Shown here one piece after another: positions 8,523 to 16,623 of a stretch of DNA of 64,000 bases; position 1 is the stretch's first letter; every line of letters starts with the position of its first letter. Below the pieces are notes generated by a model. It was given only the letters and a program-made list of their open reading frames with translations, ran no database searches and was not told the origin of the DNA. This DNA comes from Bradyrhizobium sp. MOS002 (GTDB lineage Bacteria > Pseudomonadota > Alphaproteobacteria > Rhizobiales > Xanthobacteraceae). The position numbers were made by a program, and so were the translations under genes. The stretch covers positions 558,001 to 622,000 of the forward strand of contig NZ_PYFX01000003.1 in assembly GCF_003020115.1 (NCBI RefSeq), read 5' to 3'.

Positions 8523-9508
8523 GCGCAAGCCCTCTCATCGAAATCAAGGATCTGCGCATTCGTTTTCACGGCGACGACGGCCGCATCACCTACGCGGTCG
8601 ACGGCGTCGATCTCAGCGTCGCCAATGGCGCGACGCTCGGCCTCGTCGGCGAATCCGGCTGCGGCAAGAGCGTGACGTCGCTGGCCATCATGGGCCTGCT
8701 GCCGAAACAGAGCGCGGAAATCTCCGGCGCGATCCGCTTCGACGGTTTCGACCTGCTTAAGACGTCGGACCAGACGCTGCGGGACCTCCGCGGCAACCGG
8801 CTCGCGATGATCTTTCAGGAGCCGATGACCTCGCTCAATCCGAGCTTCACCATCGGCGATCAGATCGTCGAGACGATTTTGCGCCACCGCGGCGGCTCGC
8901 GCAGGAGTGCGCGCGAGCGGGCGATCGATCTGCTGCGTCGCGTCCACATCCCCTCGCCCGAGCGGAGGATCGACGAATATCCGCACAAGCTCTCCGGCGG
9001 CATGCGCCAGCGCGTCATGATCGCGATGGCGCTCGCTTGCGACCCGCGGCTGCTGATCGCGGACGAGCCGACCACCGCGCTCGATGTCACCCTGCAGGCG
9101 CAGATCCTGGAGCTGATGCGCGAGTTGAAGGCGGCGAGCGGCGCTGCCATCATCCTGATCACCCACGATCTCGGCGTCGTCGCCGAGGTCTGTGACGAGG
9201 TCGCGGTGATGTATGCCGGCGAGATCGTCGAGCGCGCGCCGGTGGACGAATTGTTCTCGGCGCCGCAACATCCCTACACCGTCGGCCTGCTCGGCTCGAT
9301 CCCGCGGCTCGACCATCGCGCCGAACAGCTGGCCACGATCGAGGGCATGGTTCCGAACATGGCGCAGCCGCCGGCTGGCTGCCGCTTCGCCGCACGCTGC
9401 CCTTTCGTGCTCGATGCCTGCACCAAGGCGCCGCCGCCGCTGGTCGAAGTCAGTCCCGGCCACCTCTCGCGCTGCATCCGCGCGCCGCTCGAACGTCTGG
9501 TATCGTGA
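8519..9508 (+). CDS. Oligopeptide ABC transporter ATP-binding protein, DppD type (second system)
   Basis: First ATPase of the second importer, 329 aa. ATG 8519 overlaps the DUF1028 stop as ATGA; longer in-frame starts would lie inside that gene. Seen: Walker A GESGCGKSV, Q-loop FQEPMTSLNP, signature LSGGMRQR, Walker B LIADEPTTALD, switch His in ITHDLG, and the C-terminal Cys motif (GCRFAARCPFVLDAC). It is similar in design to the ATPase at 3943 but clearly diverged, so it is not a recent duplicate. Its stop overlaps the next start (TGATG). Confidence 0.93.
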   Translation: MSASPLIEIKDLRIRFHGDDGRITYAVDGVDLSVANGATLGLVGESGCGKSVTSLAIMGLLPKQSAEISGAIRFDGFDLLKTSDQTLRDLRGNRLAMIFQEPMTSLNPSFTIGDQIVETILRHRGGSRRSARERAIDLLRRVHIPSPERRIDEYPHKLSGGMRQRVMIAMALACDPRLLIADEPTTALDVTLQAQILELMRELKAASGAAIILITHDLGVVAEVCDEVAVMYAGEIVERAPVDELFSAPQHPYTVGLLGSIPRLDHRAEQLATIEGMVPNMAQPPAGCRFAARCPFVLDACTKAPPPLVEVSPGHLSRCIRAPLERLVS

Positions 9509-10614
9509 TGGCGCTGCTCGAGGTCGATGGCCTGGTCAAGCATTTCGTCGCCGAGCGCTCGCTGTTCGGCCGGGCGCTGGCGCATGTCAAAGCCGTTGAT
9601 GGCGTTTCGTTCTCGCTCGATGCCGGCAAGACGCTGGCACTGGTGGGCGAATCCGGTTGCGGCAAGTCCACCGTCAGCCGCCTGGTGCTGCGGCTGATCG
9701 AGCCGGATGCAGGCAAGATCCGTTTCGAAGGCCGCGATCTCCTCTCGCTCGACGCCGGCGCGCTTCGCGCCTTTCGCCGCGAGGCGCAGATCATCTTCCA
9801 GGATCCCTACGCCTCGCTCAATCCGCGCATGACCGTCGGCCAGATCCTGACCGAGCCGCTGGCGCTGCACAATCTGGCGCCGCCCGCCCGGCGGCGCGAA
9901 CGCGTCGAGGAGATCCTGCGGCTGGTCGGGCTGGAGCCGCGGCTGGCGCGGCGTTACCCGCACGAATTCTCCGGCGGCCAGCGCCAGCGTATCGCCATCG
10001 CCCGCGCCCTCGCGGTCGAGCCGAAACTGATCATCTGCGATGAGCCGGTCTCGGCGCTGGACGTCTCGATCCGCTCGCAGATCCTCAATCTGCTGCGCGA
10101 GCTCCAGGACCGGCTTGGGCTGGCCTACATTTTCGTCTCGCACGACCTCGCGGTGGTTAAGCACATCGCCGACCACGTGGCGGTGATGAATCTCGGCCAG
10201 ATCGTCGAGACGGCGGCGGCGGACGCGCTGTTCGCCGCACCCAACCATCCCTATAGCCGGGCCCTGCTCTCCGCGATCCCGGTGCCTAAACCGCGGGCAA
10301 AGCGCAGCCGGATTGTGCTGCAGGGAGAGATCCCCAGCGCGCTCAATCCGCCGCCGGGATGCCGCTTCCACACCCGCTGCCCCTACGTGGTGGACCGTTG
10401 CCGCAGCGAAATGCCTCAGCTCGTGCAGGATGGCATCGGACATGCAACGGCATGCCACCGAACGTCGGAACTGCCGTCATCAGAGGCGATCGTCCCAACG
10501 GACGGCGGCTTCTCCCCGGTTCTCGAAAAATTGGTCGCCGCCTTTAGTGGCGGCCCGGAAGCAGTCCGCGGCAGCGGGGTTAGTTCATTGGGGACGAACC
10601 CGGCACAGCCGTAA
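9508..10614 (+). CDS. Oligopeptide ABC transporter ATP-binding protein, DppF type (second system)
   Basis: Second ATPase of the second importer, 368 aa from ATG 9508, whose A is the last base of the previous stop. Seen: Walker A GESGCGKST, signature FSGGQRQR, Walker B IICDEPVSALD (Val where most have Thr), switch His in VSHDLA, and the Cys motif GCRFHTRCPYVVDRC. After the usual family end near residue 320 there are about 45 further residues (from about SELPSSEAIVP to the end) that look like no domain I know. These may be a genuine tail or translation into former intergenic DNA. Confidence 0.92.
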   Translation: MALLEVDGLVKHFVAERSLFGRALAHVKAVDGVSFSLDAGKTLALVGESGCGKSTVSRLVLRLIEPDAGKIRFEGRDLLSLDAGALRAFRREAQIIFQDPYASLNPRMTVGQILTEPLALHNLAPPARRRERVEEILRLVGLEPRLARRYPHEFSGGQRQRIAIARALAVEPKLIICDEPVSALDVSIRSQILNLLRELQDRLGLAYIFVSHDLAVVKHIADHVAVMNLGQIVETAAADALFAAPNHPYSRALLSAIPVPKPRAKRSRIVLQGEIPSALNPPPGCRFHTRCPYVVDRCRSEMPQLVQDGIGHATACHRTSELPSSEAIVPTDGGFSPVLEKLVAAFSGGPEAVRGSGVSSLGTNPAQP

Positions 10615-10631
10615 AACAGAGGTTGAGAGCG

Positions 10632-12143
10632 ATGAGTTCTATGCGTTTGGCACTCCTGGCGTCGGCATTGCTGACGTCGATCGTAGGCGCGGCCCAGGCC
10701 CAGACCACGCTTCGCATCGGCATCGGCGAAGACCCCGATATCCTCGACCCCAGCATCGGCCGCACCTATGTCGGCCGCATCGTGTTCTCCGCCTTCTGCG
10801 ACAAGCTGTTCGACATCGACGAGAAGCTCAACATCGTGCCGCAGCTCGCGCTGTCCCACGAGACCTCGGCCGACGGCAAGGAGATGACGATCAAGCTGCG
10901 GCCGAACGTGAAATTCCACGACGGCGAGCCGCTCGACGCAGAAGCTGCAAAGTTCTCGATCGAGCGTCACATGACGCTGCCGACCTCGTTCCGCAAGTCC
11001 GAGCTCGCCAGCGTCGACCATGTCGAGGTCGTCGATCCCCTGACCATCAAGCTGGTGCTCAAGACGCCTTATTCCCCGCTGATCGCCCAGCTGACCGACC
11101 GCTCCGGCATGATGGTGTCGCCGAAGGCCGCCAAGGAAGCCGGCGACAAGTTCGGCCTGCATCCGGTCTGCGCCGGTCCCTACAAGTTCGTCGAGCGCGT
11201 GCAGCAGGACCGCATGGTCTTCGAAAAATTCGCCGACTACTGGAACAAGGACAACATCCACATCGACCGCGTCGTGTTCCTGCCGATTGTGGACGCCACG
11301 GTGCGCCTCGCCAACCTGAAGTCCGGCGGACTCGATCTGATCGAGCGCGTGCTCGCCACCGACATCAAGGACGTGCGTGCCGACCCCAAGCTGGTGCTGT
11401 CGACCGCGCCGGAGCTTGGTTATCAGGGCCTGACCATCAACATCGGCAATGACAAGGCCAAAGGGCCGCTGAGCCAGTCCGCGAAGGTACGTCAGGCGCT
11501 CGATCTCTCCATCGATCGCGAAGCGATCAACCAGGTCGTGTTCAACGGCGAGTTCACCCCCGGCAATCAATGGGTCAGCCCGACGCATCCCTACTATCAG
11601 AAGGCATTCCCCATTCACGGTCGCGACATCGCAAAGGCCAAGGCGCTGTTGAAGGAGGCTGGCGTCAGCCTGCCCGTGACCGTCGATTACATGGTGCCCA
11701 AGGGGACCGAGTACGAGGCCGTCGCCCAGGTCGTGCAGTCCATGGCCGCCGAAGCAGGTTTCGACATCAAGGTCCGTGTCGTCGAATTCGCGACCACCTT
11801 CAAGCAGGCCCAGGCCGGCGAGTTCCAGGTCTTCCAGATCAACTGGAGCGGCCGCATCGATCCCGACGGCAATTCCTACATCTTCATGCGCAGCAAGGCG
11901 CCGCAGAACGATGGCGGGTACTCGAACCCGGAAGCCGACAAGCTGATGGAAGAAGGGAGGGCGACATCCAACGTCGAGGAGCGCAAGGCGATCTACGCCA
12001 AGCTGAACAAGATCCTGCTCGACGACCTGCCGATCATCTATATCTATCACCGCACGCTCCTGATCGCGCATACGACCAAGCTCCAGGGCTATAAGCAGAT
12101 GCCAGATGGCCTCGTGCGCGTGGTCGGGCTGAAGTTCAAGTGA
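10632..12143 (+). CDS. ABC transporter substrate-binding protein, family 5 (second system)
   Basis: Periplasmic binding protein of the second importer, 503 aa. Seen: a signal peptide (MSSMRLALLASALLTSIVGAA, cleaved near AQAQ), the family-5 start TLRIGIGEDPDILDPS, the KLRPNVKFHDGEPLDAE block, and the typical C-terminal region. ATG 10632 is preferred because AGAGG lies 9 nt upstream; an in-frame TTG at 10623 is less likely. It is diverged from the binding protein at 280, so the two importers probably take different ligands. Here the binding-protein gene follows the ATPase genes instead of leading them. Confidence 0.92.
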   Translation: MSSMRLALLASALLTSIVGAAQAQTTLRIGIGEDPDILDPSIGRTYVGRIVFSAFCDKLFDIDEKLNIVPQLALSHETSADGKEMTIKLRPNVKFHDGEPLDAEAAKFSIERHMTLPTSFRKSELASVDHVEVVDPLTIKLVLKTPYSPLIAQLTDRSGMMVSPKAAKEAGDKFGLHPVCAGPYKFVERVQQDRMVFEKFADYWNKDNIHIDRVVFLPIVDATVRLANLKSGGLDLIERVLATDIKDVRADPKLVLSTAPELGYQGLTINIGNDKAKGPLSQSAKVRQALDLSIDREAINQVVFNGEFTPGNQWVSPTHPYYQKAFPIHGRDIAKAKALLKEAGVSLPVTVDYMVPKGTEYEAVAQVVQSMAAEAGFDIKVRVVEFATTFKQAQAGEFQVFQINWSGRIDPDGNSYIFMRSKAPQNDGGYSNPEADKLMEEGRATSNVEERKAIYAKLNKILLDDLPIIYIYHRTLLIAHTTKLQGYKQMPDGLVRVVGLKFK

Positions 12144-12174
12144 TGGCGGCTGCGCCCGGGACGCGCGTGCGACC

Positions 12175-13116
12175 ATGCTGAACTTCCTCGCCCGCCGTAT
12201 TGTGCAGATCGTGCCGACACTGTTCTTCGTGTCGTTGCTGATCTTCTCGCTGCAGCAATTGCTGCCGGGTGATCCCGCACTGGTGATGGCCGGCGAGGAG
12301 CGTGATCCCGCGGCAATCGAGCAGATCCGCCATCAATACCGGCTCGATCAACCGATCCCCGTGCAGTACGTCTATTGGCTCAAGGGCGTGCTGACCGGCA
12401 ATTTCGGCGAATCGCTGCGCAACAAGATGCCGGTGCGCGAGCTGATCGCGCAGAAGCTGCCGGTGACGCTCCAGCTCGGCTCGATGGCAATGTTGATCGC
12501 GCTCCTGATCGGCATTCCCGCCGGCATCGTCTCCGCCGTGAAAAAGGGCACCGTCTGGGACTATGCCGCCAATTTGTTCGCGCTGTGGGGCATCTCGACG
12601 CCGAATTTCTGGCTCGGCATCATGCTCATCTTCCTGTTCTCGATCGAACTCGGCTGGCTGCCGGCGTCCGGCTACGTGCCGCTGACCGAGAACTGGCGCG
12701 CGAGCCTCGCCGCCACCATCATGCCGGCCTTCGTGCTCGGCAACGCGATTTCCGCGGTCCTGATGCGGCATACCCGGAGCGCCATGCTCCAGGTGCTGGA
12801 AAGCGACTACGTCCGCACTGCGCGCGCCAAGGGATTGTCCGAACGCTCGGTCATCCTCAAGCACGCCATGCGTAACGCACTCACGCCGATCATCACGCTC
12901 GGCGCGCTCGAGCTCGGCACCCTGTTGTCGGGAGCGGTCCTGACCGAGCAGATCTTCTCCATTCCCGGCTTCGGCAAACTGATCGTGGACGCCGTGTTCA
13001 ACCGCGACTATGCGGTCGTACAGGGCGTCGTGCTGGTGACGGCGACGGTCTACATCACGCTGAACCTGGTCGCCGATGTCGCCTACATCCTCGTCAATCC
13101 GCGGCTGCGGGGCTAG
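12175..13116 (+). CDS. Oligopeptide ABC transporter permease, DppB/GsiC type (second system)
   Basis: Inner-membrane permease, 313 aa. Seen: an N-terminal helix at about residues 9-30 (IVQIVPTLFFVSLLIFSL), the LLPGDPA motif typical of DppB/GsiC permeases, the coupling segment RARGL-like (TARAKGLSERSV), and the end DVAYILVNPRLRG. It begins 31 nt after the binding-protein stop and is followed after 4 nt by its partner permease. It works with the DppC-type protein and the ATPases at 8519 and 9508. Confidence 0.93.
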   Translation: MLNFLARRIVQIVPTLFFVSLLIFSLQQLLPGDPALVMAGEERDPAAIEQIRHQYRLDQPIPVQYVYWLKGVLTGNFGESLRNKMPVRELIAQKLPVTLQLGSMAMLIALLIGIPAGIVSAVKKGTVWDYAANLFALWGISTPNFWLGIMLIFLFSIELGWLPASGYVPLTENWRASLAATIMPAFVLGNAISAVLMRHTRSAMLQVLESDYVRTARAKGLSERSVILKHAMRNALTPIITLGALELGTLLSGAVLTEQIFSIPGFGKLIVDAVFNRDYAVVQGVVLVTATVYITLNLVADVAYILVNPRLRG

Positions 13117-13120
13117 ACTC

Positions 13121-14011
13121 ATGACCGATGCCGCCCTGCCCGCCGCCGCTCCCATCGCGCAATCTGACGAGCTGGACAGCCCGGCGCGTCGCGCCCGGCG
13201 GCGCCTGTTCAAACGCAAGGCCGCAGTGTTCGGACTTGTCATGATCACGTTGTTCGTCGGCCTCGCGCTGCTCGCGCCGCTCGTCGTGCCCTACGATCCC
13301 ATCGCGACGAGCTGGAGCCTGGTCCGCAAGCCGCCCACTGCGGCGCACTGGTTCGGCACTGACGAGCTCGGTCGCGACATTCTGAGCCGCGTCGTCTACG
13401 GCGCCCGCGCGTCGCTGCTCGCGGGCCTCATCTCGGTCGCGATCGCGCTGGGCGTCGGCGTTCCGCTCGGCCTGCTTGCCGGCTATCGCGGCGGCTTCGT
13501 CGATGCGCTGATCAGCCGGATGACCGACGCGATGCTGGCCTGCCCATTCCTGATCCTGGCGATCGCGCTCGCCGCATTCCTCGGTCCGAGCCTCGGCAAC
13601 GCCATGATCGCGATCGGCATCTCGGCAACCCCGATCTTCATCCGCCTGACCCGCGGCCAGGTGTTGAACGTCAAGGCCGAGGACTATGTAGAGGCGGCGC
13701 GCGCGCTCGGCAATCCGCCGTGGCGGATCGCGTTCTCGCACATCCTGCCGAACATCCTGCCGGCGCTGCTGGTGCAGGCGACGCTGTCGATTGCGGCCGC
13801 CATCATCGCCGAGGCCGCGCTGTCCTTCCTCGGCCTGGGCCAGCAGCCGCCGGCGCCATCCTGGGGCAGCATGCTCAACGCAGCGCAGCGCTTCCTGACT
13901 CAAGCGCCGTGGATGGCGATCTGGCCGGGGCTGGCGATCTTCCTCGTGGTGCTGTCGCTGAACCTGCTCGGCGACGGCCTGCGCGACGCGCTCGATCCCA
14001 GGCAGCGTTAG
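13121..14011 (+). CDS. Oligopeptide ABC transporter permease, DppC/GsiD type (second system)
   Basis: Second permease, 296 aa from ATG 13121, four bases after the previous stop. A longer open frame starts inside the preceding gene and is less likely. Seen: a cytoplasmic N-terminus, a first helix at about residues 38-58, the motif HWFGTDELGRDILSR, and the family end LNLLGDGLRDALDPRQR. It is the last gene of the plus-strand series; the DNA after it holds a palindromic repeat and then a convergent gene. Confidence 0.93.
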   Translation: MTDAALPAAAPIAQSDELDSPARRARRRLFKRKAAVFGLVMITLFVGLALLAPLVVPYDPIATSWSLVRKPPTAAHWFGTDELGRDILSRVVYGARASLLAGLISVAIALGVGVPLGLLAGYRGGFVDALISRMTDAMLACPFLILAIALAAFLGPSLGNAMIAIGISATPIFIRLTRGQVLNVKAEDYVEAARALGNPPWRIAFSHILPNILPALLVQATLSIAAAIIAEAALSFLGLGQQPPAPSWGSMLNAAQRFLTQAPWMAIWPGLAIFLVVLSLNLLGDGLRDALDPRQR

Positions 14012-14054
14012 AGCGCAATGAGAATAGGTTGAATTAAGCGGCTCCAGGCTCGGT

Positions 14055-14190
14055 GCACCTCTCCCGCTTGCGGGAGAGGTCGGCGCAACGCGCCGGGTGA
14101 GGGCTCTCTCCTCTTGGGGGTTCTCGATTGCGGAAATACCCCTCTCCCCAACCCTCCCCCGCAAGCGGGGGAGGGAGCACACCTCCCCCG
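14055..14190. repeat. Long intergenic palindromic repeat, family B (CTCTCCCGCTTGCGGGAGAG type)
   Basis: Two inverted G+C-rich hairpins (CTCTCCCGC/GCGGGAGAG and CCTCCCCCGC/GCGGGGGAGG) flank a central part containing GGGTGAGGG and CCCCTCTCCCC. Related copies lie at 38288-38424 and 59529-59674. The repeat fills the gap between the convergent peptide-transport and cyclase operons and may act as a bidirectional terminator or mRNA-stabilising element (inference). Confidence 0.8.
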
Positions 14191-14230
14191 TTGCAGCAAA
14201 CGAGCCTGATCTCACCGGTCCTTGGTCTAG

Positions 14231-14977
14231 CTAGATCACGGTCTCGCGCATCACGCGGCGGCAATCCATCTCGTATTCGAGATCGACCACCGGCGGACGG
14301 GCATAGTGCCAGGTCAGGCCGGACCGCAACGCCCCGCGGCGGACGAGCTCGTCGACCAGCGCGTGGTGGAAGTCGTGCACGGAATAGGCCTGCACGCCGG
14401 TCGTGTCCTTCCAGCCGAAGCCGAAGGCCGTCATCCTGTTCTCCATCTGGGAGGTCGTTGTGAAGCGCACCTTCTCGCGAAGGCCTTCCGGGCTGAGGTC
14501 GCGGTAGCGCACCGTGCGCTCGACATAGGTCCCACCGCCCTCGCGCGCCTCGGCACCGCCTGATATCACGAAGCTCGGCGCCTTCGAGCCTGTCGGCCGC
14601 GTGAAGGAGAACGCGTAGAACGACGGCTCGGCCGGCGGATCGATCTCGGGACAGACATTGCTGCGCGCCACCGGATTGGTGGTGCCGTCGAAGATACCCC
14701 ATTCGGACAGCGTCTTGACATAGTGCAGGTTGAACGCGCGAAAGCCTTCCTCGCTGAAGGCCGCCGGTGAGCGCAGCTCGCAGGCGCAGAACGCCGTCAG
14801 CCGCCGCCCCGCCTCCTGGATATACTTCGCGGCAAGCGCAAACCCTTCCGCGAGCGGCACCAGCCGGTCGAAGCGGACGCGCTCGATCTCGTAGCCGTCG
14901 TCCGCGGCCGCACCGGCCGAATACTGGAATACGGACGGAATGAAACGGTAATTGCCGGCGGAGAATTCACCAATCAT
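14231..14977 (-). CDS. Conserved 248-aa protein, possibly CnbZ-like (2-aminomuconate-type deaminase)
   Basis: A soluble 248-aa protein with no signal peptide. Seen: the start FSAGNYRFIPSVFQYSAGAA, a segment TAFCACELRSP, and later AFSFTRPTGS. By memory it resembles proteins annotated as 2-amino-5-chloromuconate deaminase CnbZ or RidA-like deaminases, but I hold this assignment loosely. Its Shine-Dalgarno AGGAG overlaps the stop TAG of the upstream cyclase gene (9-nt gap), so it is translationally coupled to a signalling operon. That is unexpected for a catabolic enzyme. Confidence 0.55.
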   Translation of the reverse strand: MIGEFSAGNYRFIPSVFQYSAGAAADDGYEIERVRFDRLVPLAEGFALAAKYIQEAGRRLTAFCACELRSPAAFSEEGFRAFNLHYVKTLSEWGIFDGTTNPVARSNVCPEIDPPAEPSFYAFSFTRPTGSKAPSFVISGGAEAREGGGTYVERTVRYRDLSPEGLREKVRFTTTSQMENRMTAFGFGWKDTTGVQAYSVHDFHHALVDELVRRGALRSGLTWHYARPPVVDLEYEMDCRRVMRETVI

Positions 14978-14986
14978 GTCGGACTC

Positions 14987-16237
14987 CTATTCCAGTTGCA
15001 TGCGAATGCCCTTGGCGCCGTTAAGCAGGCGCTTCAGGTGAAAGCCGGCCAGGGAATCGTCGGCATGCATGCCGACCAGCGCGGCGAAGGTCGGCATGGC
15101 CGCGGCATCACCAGCCTCCATCTTGGCAAAAGCCCCGGAATACAGCGCCGTTTCCGGCGCAGCGAATTGGGCCGGCGTCAGCGGCTCGAACGCGCGCAAC
15201 GGCTCGCTGCGTCCGCGCAGCATCAGCTCACCGACGGGGCGACCTCGGAAATTCTCGGCCGCCTCCGCAATGCTGCCACTGACGCAAATCCGCGTGCCCA
15301 GATGCTTGTTTGCGGCTTCCAGCCGCGCCGCAATGTTGATGGAGTCGCCATACGCGGTGTAGTCGAAAAACCGGTTGCCGCCGAAATTTCCGACCAATGC
15401 CGGCCCGGCGTGAATGCCGATACGGGTGGTGCCGAAATTCACGCCTATCGCCTTCCAACGAGCGGAAAAATCCTCCGCCCAGGCGTCGAGATCGTGCGCG
15501 CAGGCGACCGCACGCGTCGCATAGTCGGTCTGGTCGCCGGGCGCGTTGAAGAGCACCTGGATTGCATCGCCAATGATCTTGGCAACCGTCCCCTCATGCG
15601 CGAAGACGATTTCGGTCATGCCGCCGACATACTCGTTGAGAAGCGCGCCCAGCGTCTCCGGCGGCGCACTCTCGACCAGCGAGGTGAAGCCGGTGATATC
15701 CGTGAAGATGGTCGCGATATCGCGCCACTGCACTTCGATTCCCTCGCTCTCGCCGCTGGCTGCCAGACGCTTGGCGAGCTCGGGCGAGAAATGACGCGAG
15801 AGCGCCGCGTGAGCGCGCTCGGCTTCCGTCTGGCGGCGCCGCACCTCCCGCAGCATCTCGATATGGCGGATGGTCTTCTCGATCGTCATCTCCAGGTCGG
15901 CGAAATCGATCGGTTTGGTCAGAAAGTCGAACGCACCACGGTTCATCGCAGTGCGGATATTGCTCATGTCGCCATAGGCCGACACGATGATGGTGGACTT
16001 CTTGTCTTCGGCTTCCTGGAGCTTCTCCAGCAGCGACAACCCGTCCATCCGGGGCATGTTGATGTCGGAGACCACCATATCCACATGCGGGTTTTGCTCG
16101 AGCGACTGCAGCGCCTCGAGGCCGTCGCGCGCGAACATGATGGTCACCAACCCATCGCGAATCTGCCTGCGGAATTTTTGCAGGACCAGCGCCTCGAGAT
16201 CCGGCTCGTCGTCGACGAAGAGGATGGTCGCGGTCAT
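14987..16237 (-). CDS. Response regulator fused to class III adenylate cyclase
   Basis: A 416-aa cytosolic signal protein that should make cAMP in response to phosphorylation. Seen: receiver domain at residues 1-118 with acidic pair D9/D10, phospho-acceptor D58 (VVSDINMP) and K108 (LTKPID); a short helical linker to about 160; class III cyclase domain at about 170-330. All catalytic residues appear present: metal-binding D180 and D224, adenine-selecting K220 with T294, and transition-state N301 and R305, which favours adenylate over guanylate cyclase. The start overlaps the stop of the lone receiver gene (ATGA). The partner kinase is encoded two genes upstream. Confidence 0.9.
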   Translation of the reverse strand: MTATILFVDDEPDLEALVLQKFRRQIRDGLVTIMFARDGLEALQSLEQNPHVDMVVSDINMPRMDGLSLLEKLQEAEDKKSTIIVSAYGDMSNIRTAMNRGAFDFLTKPIDFADLEMTIEKTIRHIEMLREVRRRQTEAERAHAALSRHFSPELAKRLAASGESEGIEVQWRDIATIFTDITGFTSLVESAPPETLGALLNEYVGGMTEIVFAHEGTVAKIIGDAIQVLFNAPGDQTDYATRAVACAHDLDAWAEDFSARWKAIGVNFGTTRIGIHAGPALVGNFGGNRFFDYTAYGDSINIAARLEAANKHLGTRICVSGSIAEAAENFRGRPVGELMLRGRSEPLRAFEPLTPAQFAAPETALYSGAFAKMEAGDAAAMPTFAALVGMHADDSLAGFHLKRLLNGAKGIRMQLE

Positions 16238-16623
16238 GCGGCTTGCCCGAGCCTCGTGTCGATTTCCTGCCGCAGCAACGCGAAATCGATCGGCTTGGTG
16301 AGAAGCCCGACTGCACCGCGCTCGATCGCCTTCCGGCGCGTCTCGGCGTCGCCATAGGCGGTGATCATGATGACGGGAACATCCGGATGCGCGGCGCGTA
16401 CTTTCGGCAGCATGTCGAGCCCGCTCATGCCGGGCATGTTGATGTCGGACAGAATCAGGATCAACGAGGGATCGTGCACCTCGGCGGCGAGCTTCAGCGC
16501 ATCGGGCGCGGACGACGCGAATTCCATCTGGAAGCGTCCGGCGCGCAAATCGCGCCGAAACTGCTGCCGGAACAGCGCCTCGACGTCGGGCTCGTCATCG
16601 ACGACCAGGATGTAAACGTTCAA
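16234..16623 (-). CDS. Single-domain response regulator (CheY-like receiver)
   Basis: A 129-aa stand-alone receiver. Seen: acidic pair D9/D10 (VVDDEP), phospho-acceptor D60 (LILSDINMP), the Thr/Ser position in MITAYGD, and the conserved Lys in LLTKPIDF. It closely resembles the receiver half of the cyclase protein encoded next, sharing SDINMP, AYGD and LTKPIDF, which suggests duplication. It has no output domain, so it may act as a phosphate sink or relay for the adjacent histidine kinase (inference). It overlaps both neighbours by 4 nt. Confidence 0.92.
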   Translation of the reverse strand: MNVYILVVDDEPDVEALFRQQFRRDLRAGRFQMEFASSAPDALKLAAEVHDPSLILILSDINMPGMSGLDMLPKVRAAHPDVPVIMITAYGDAETRRKAIERGAVGLLTKPIDFALLRQEIDTRLGQAA

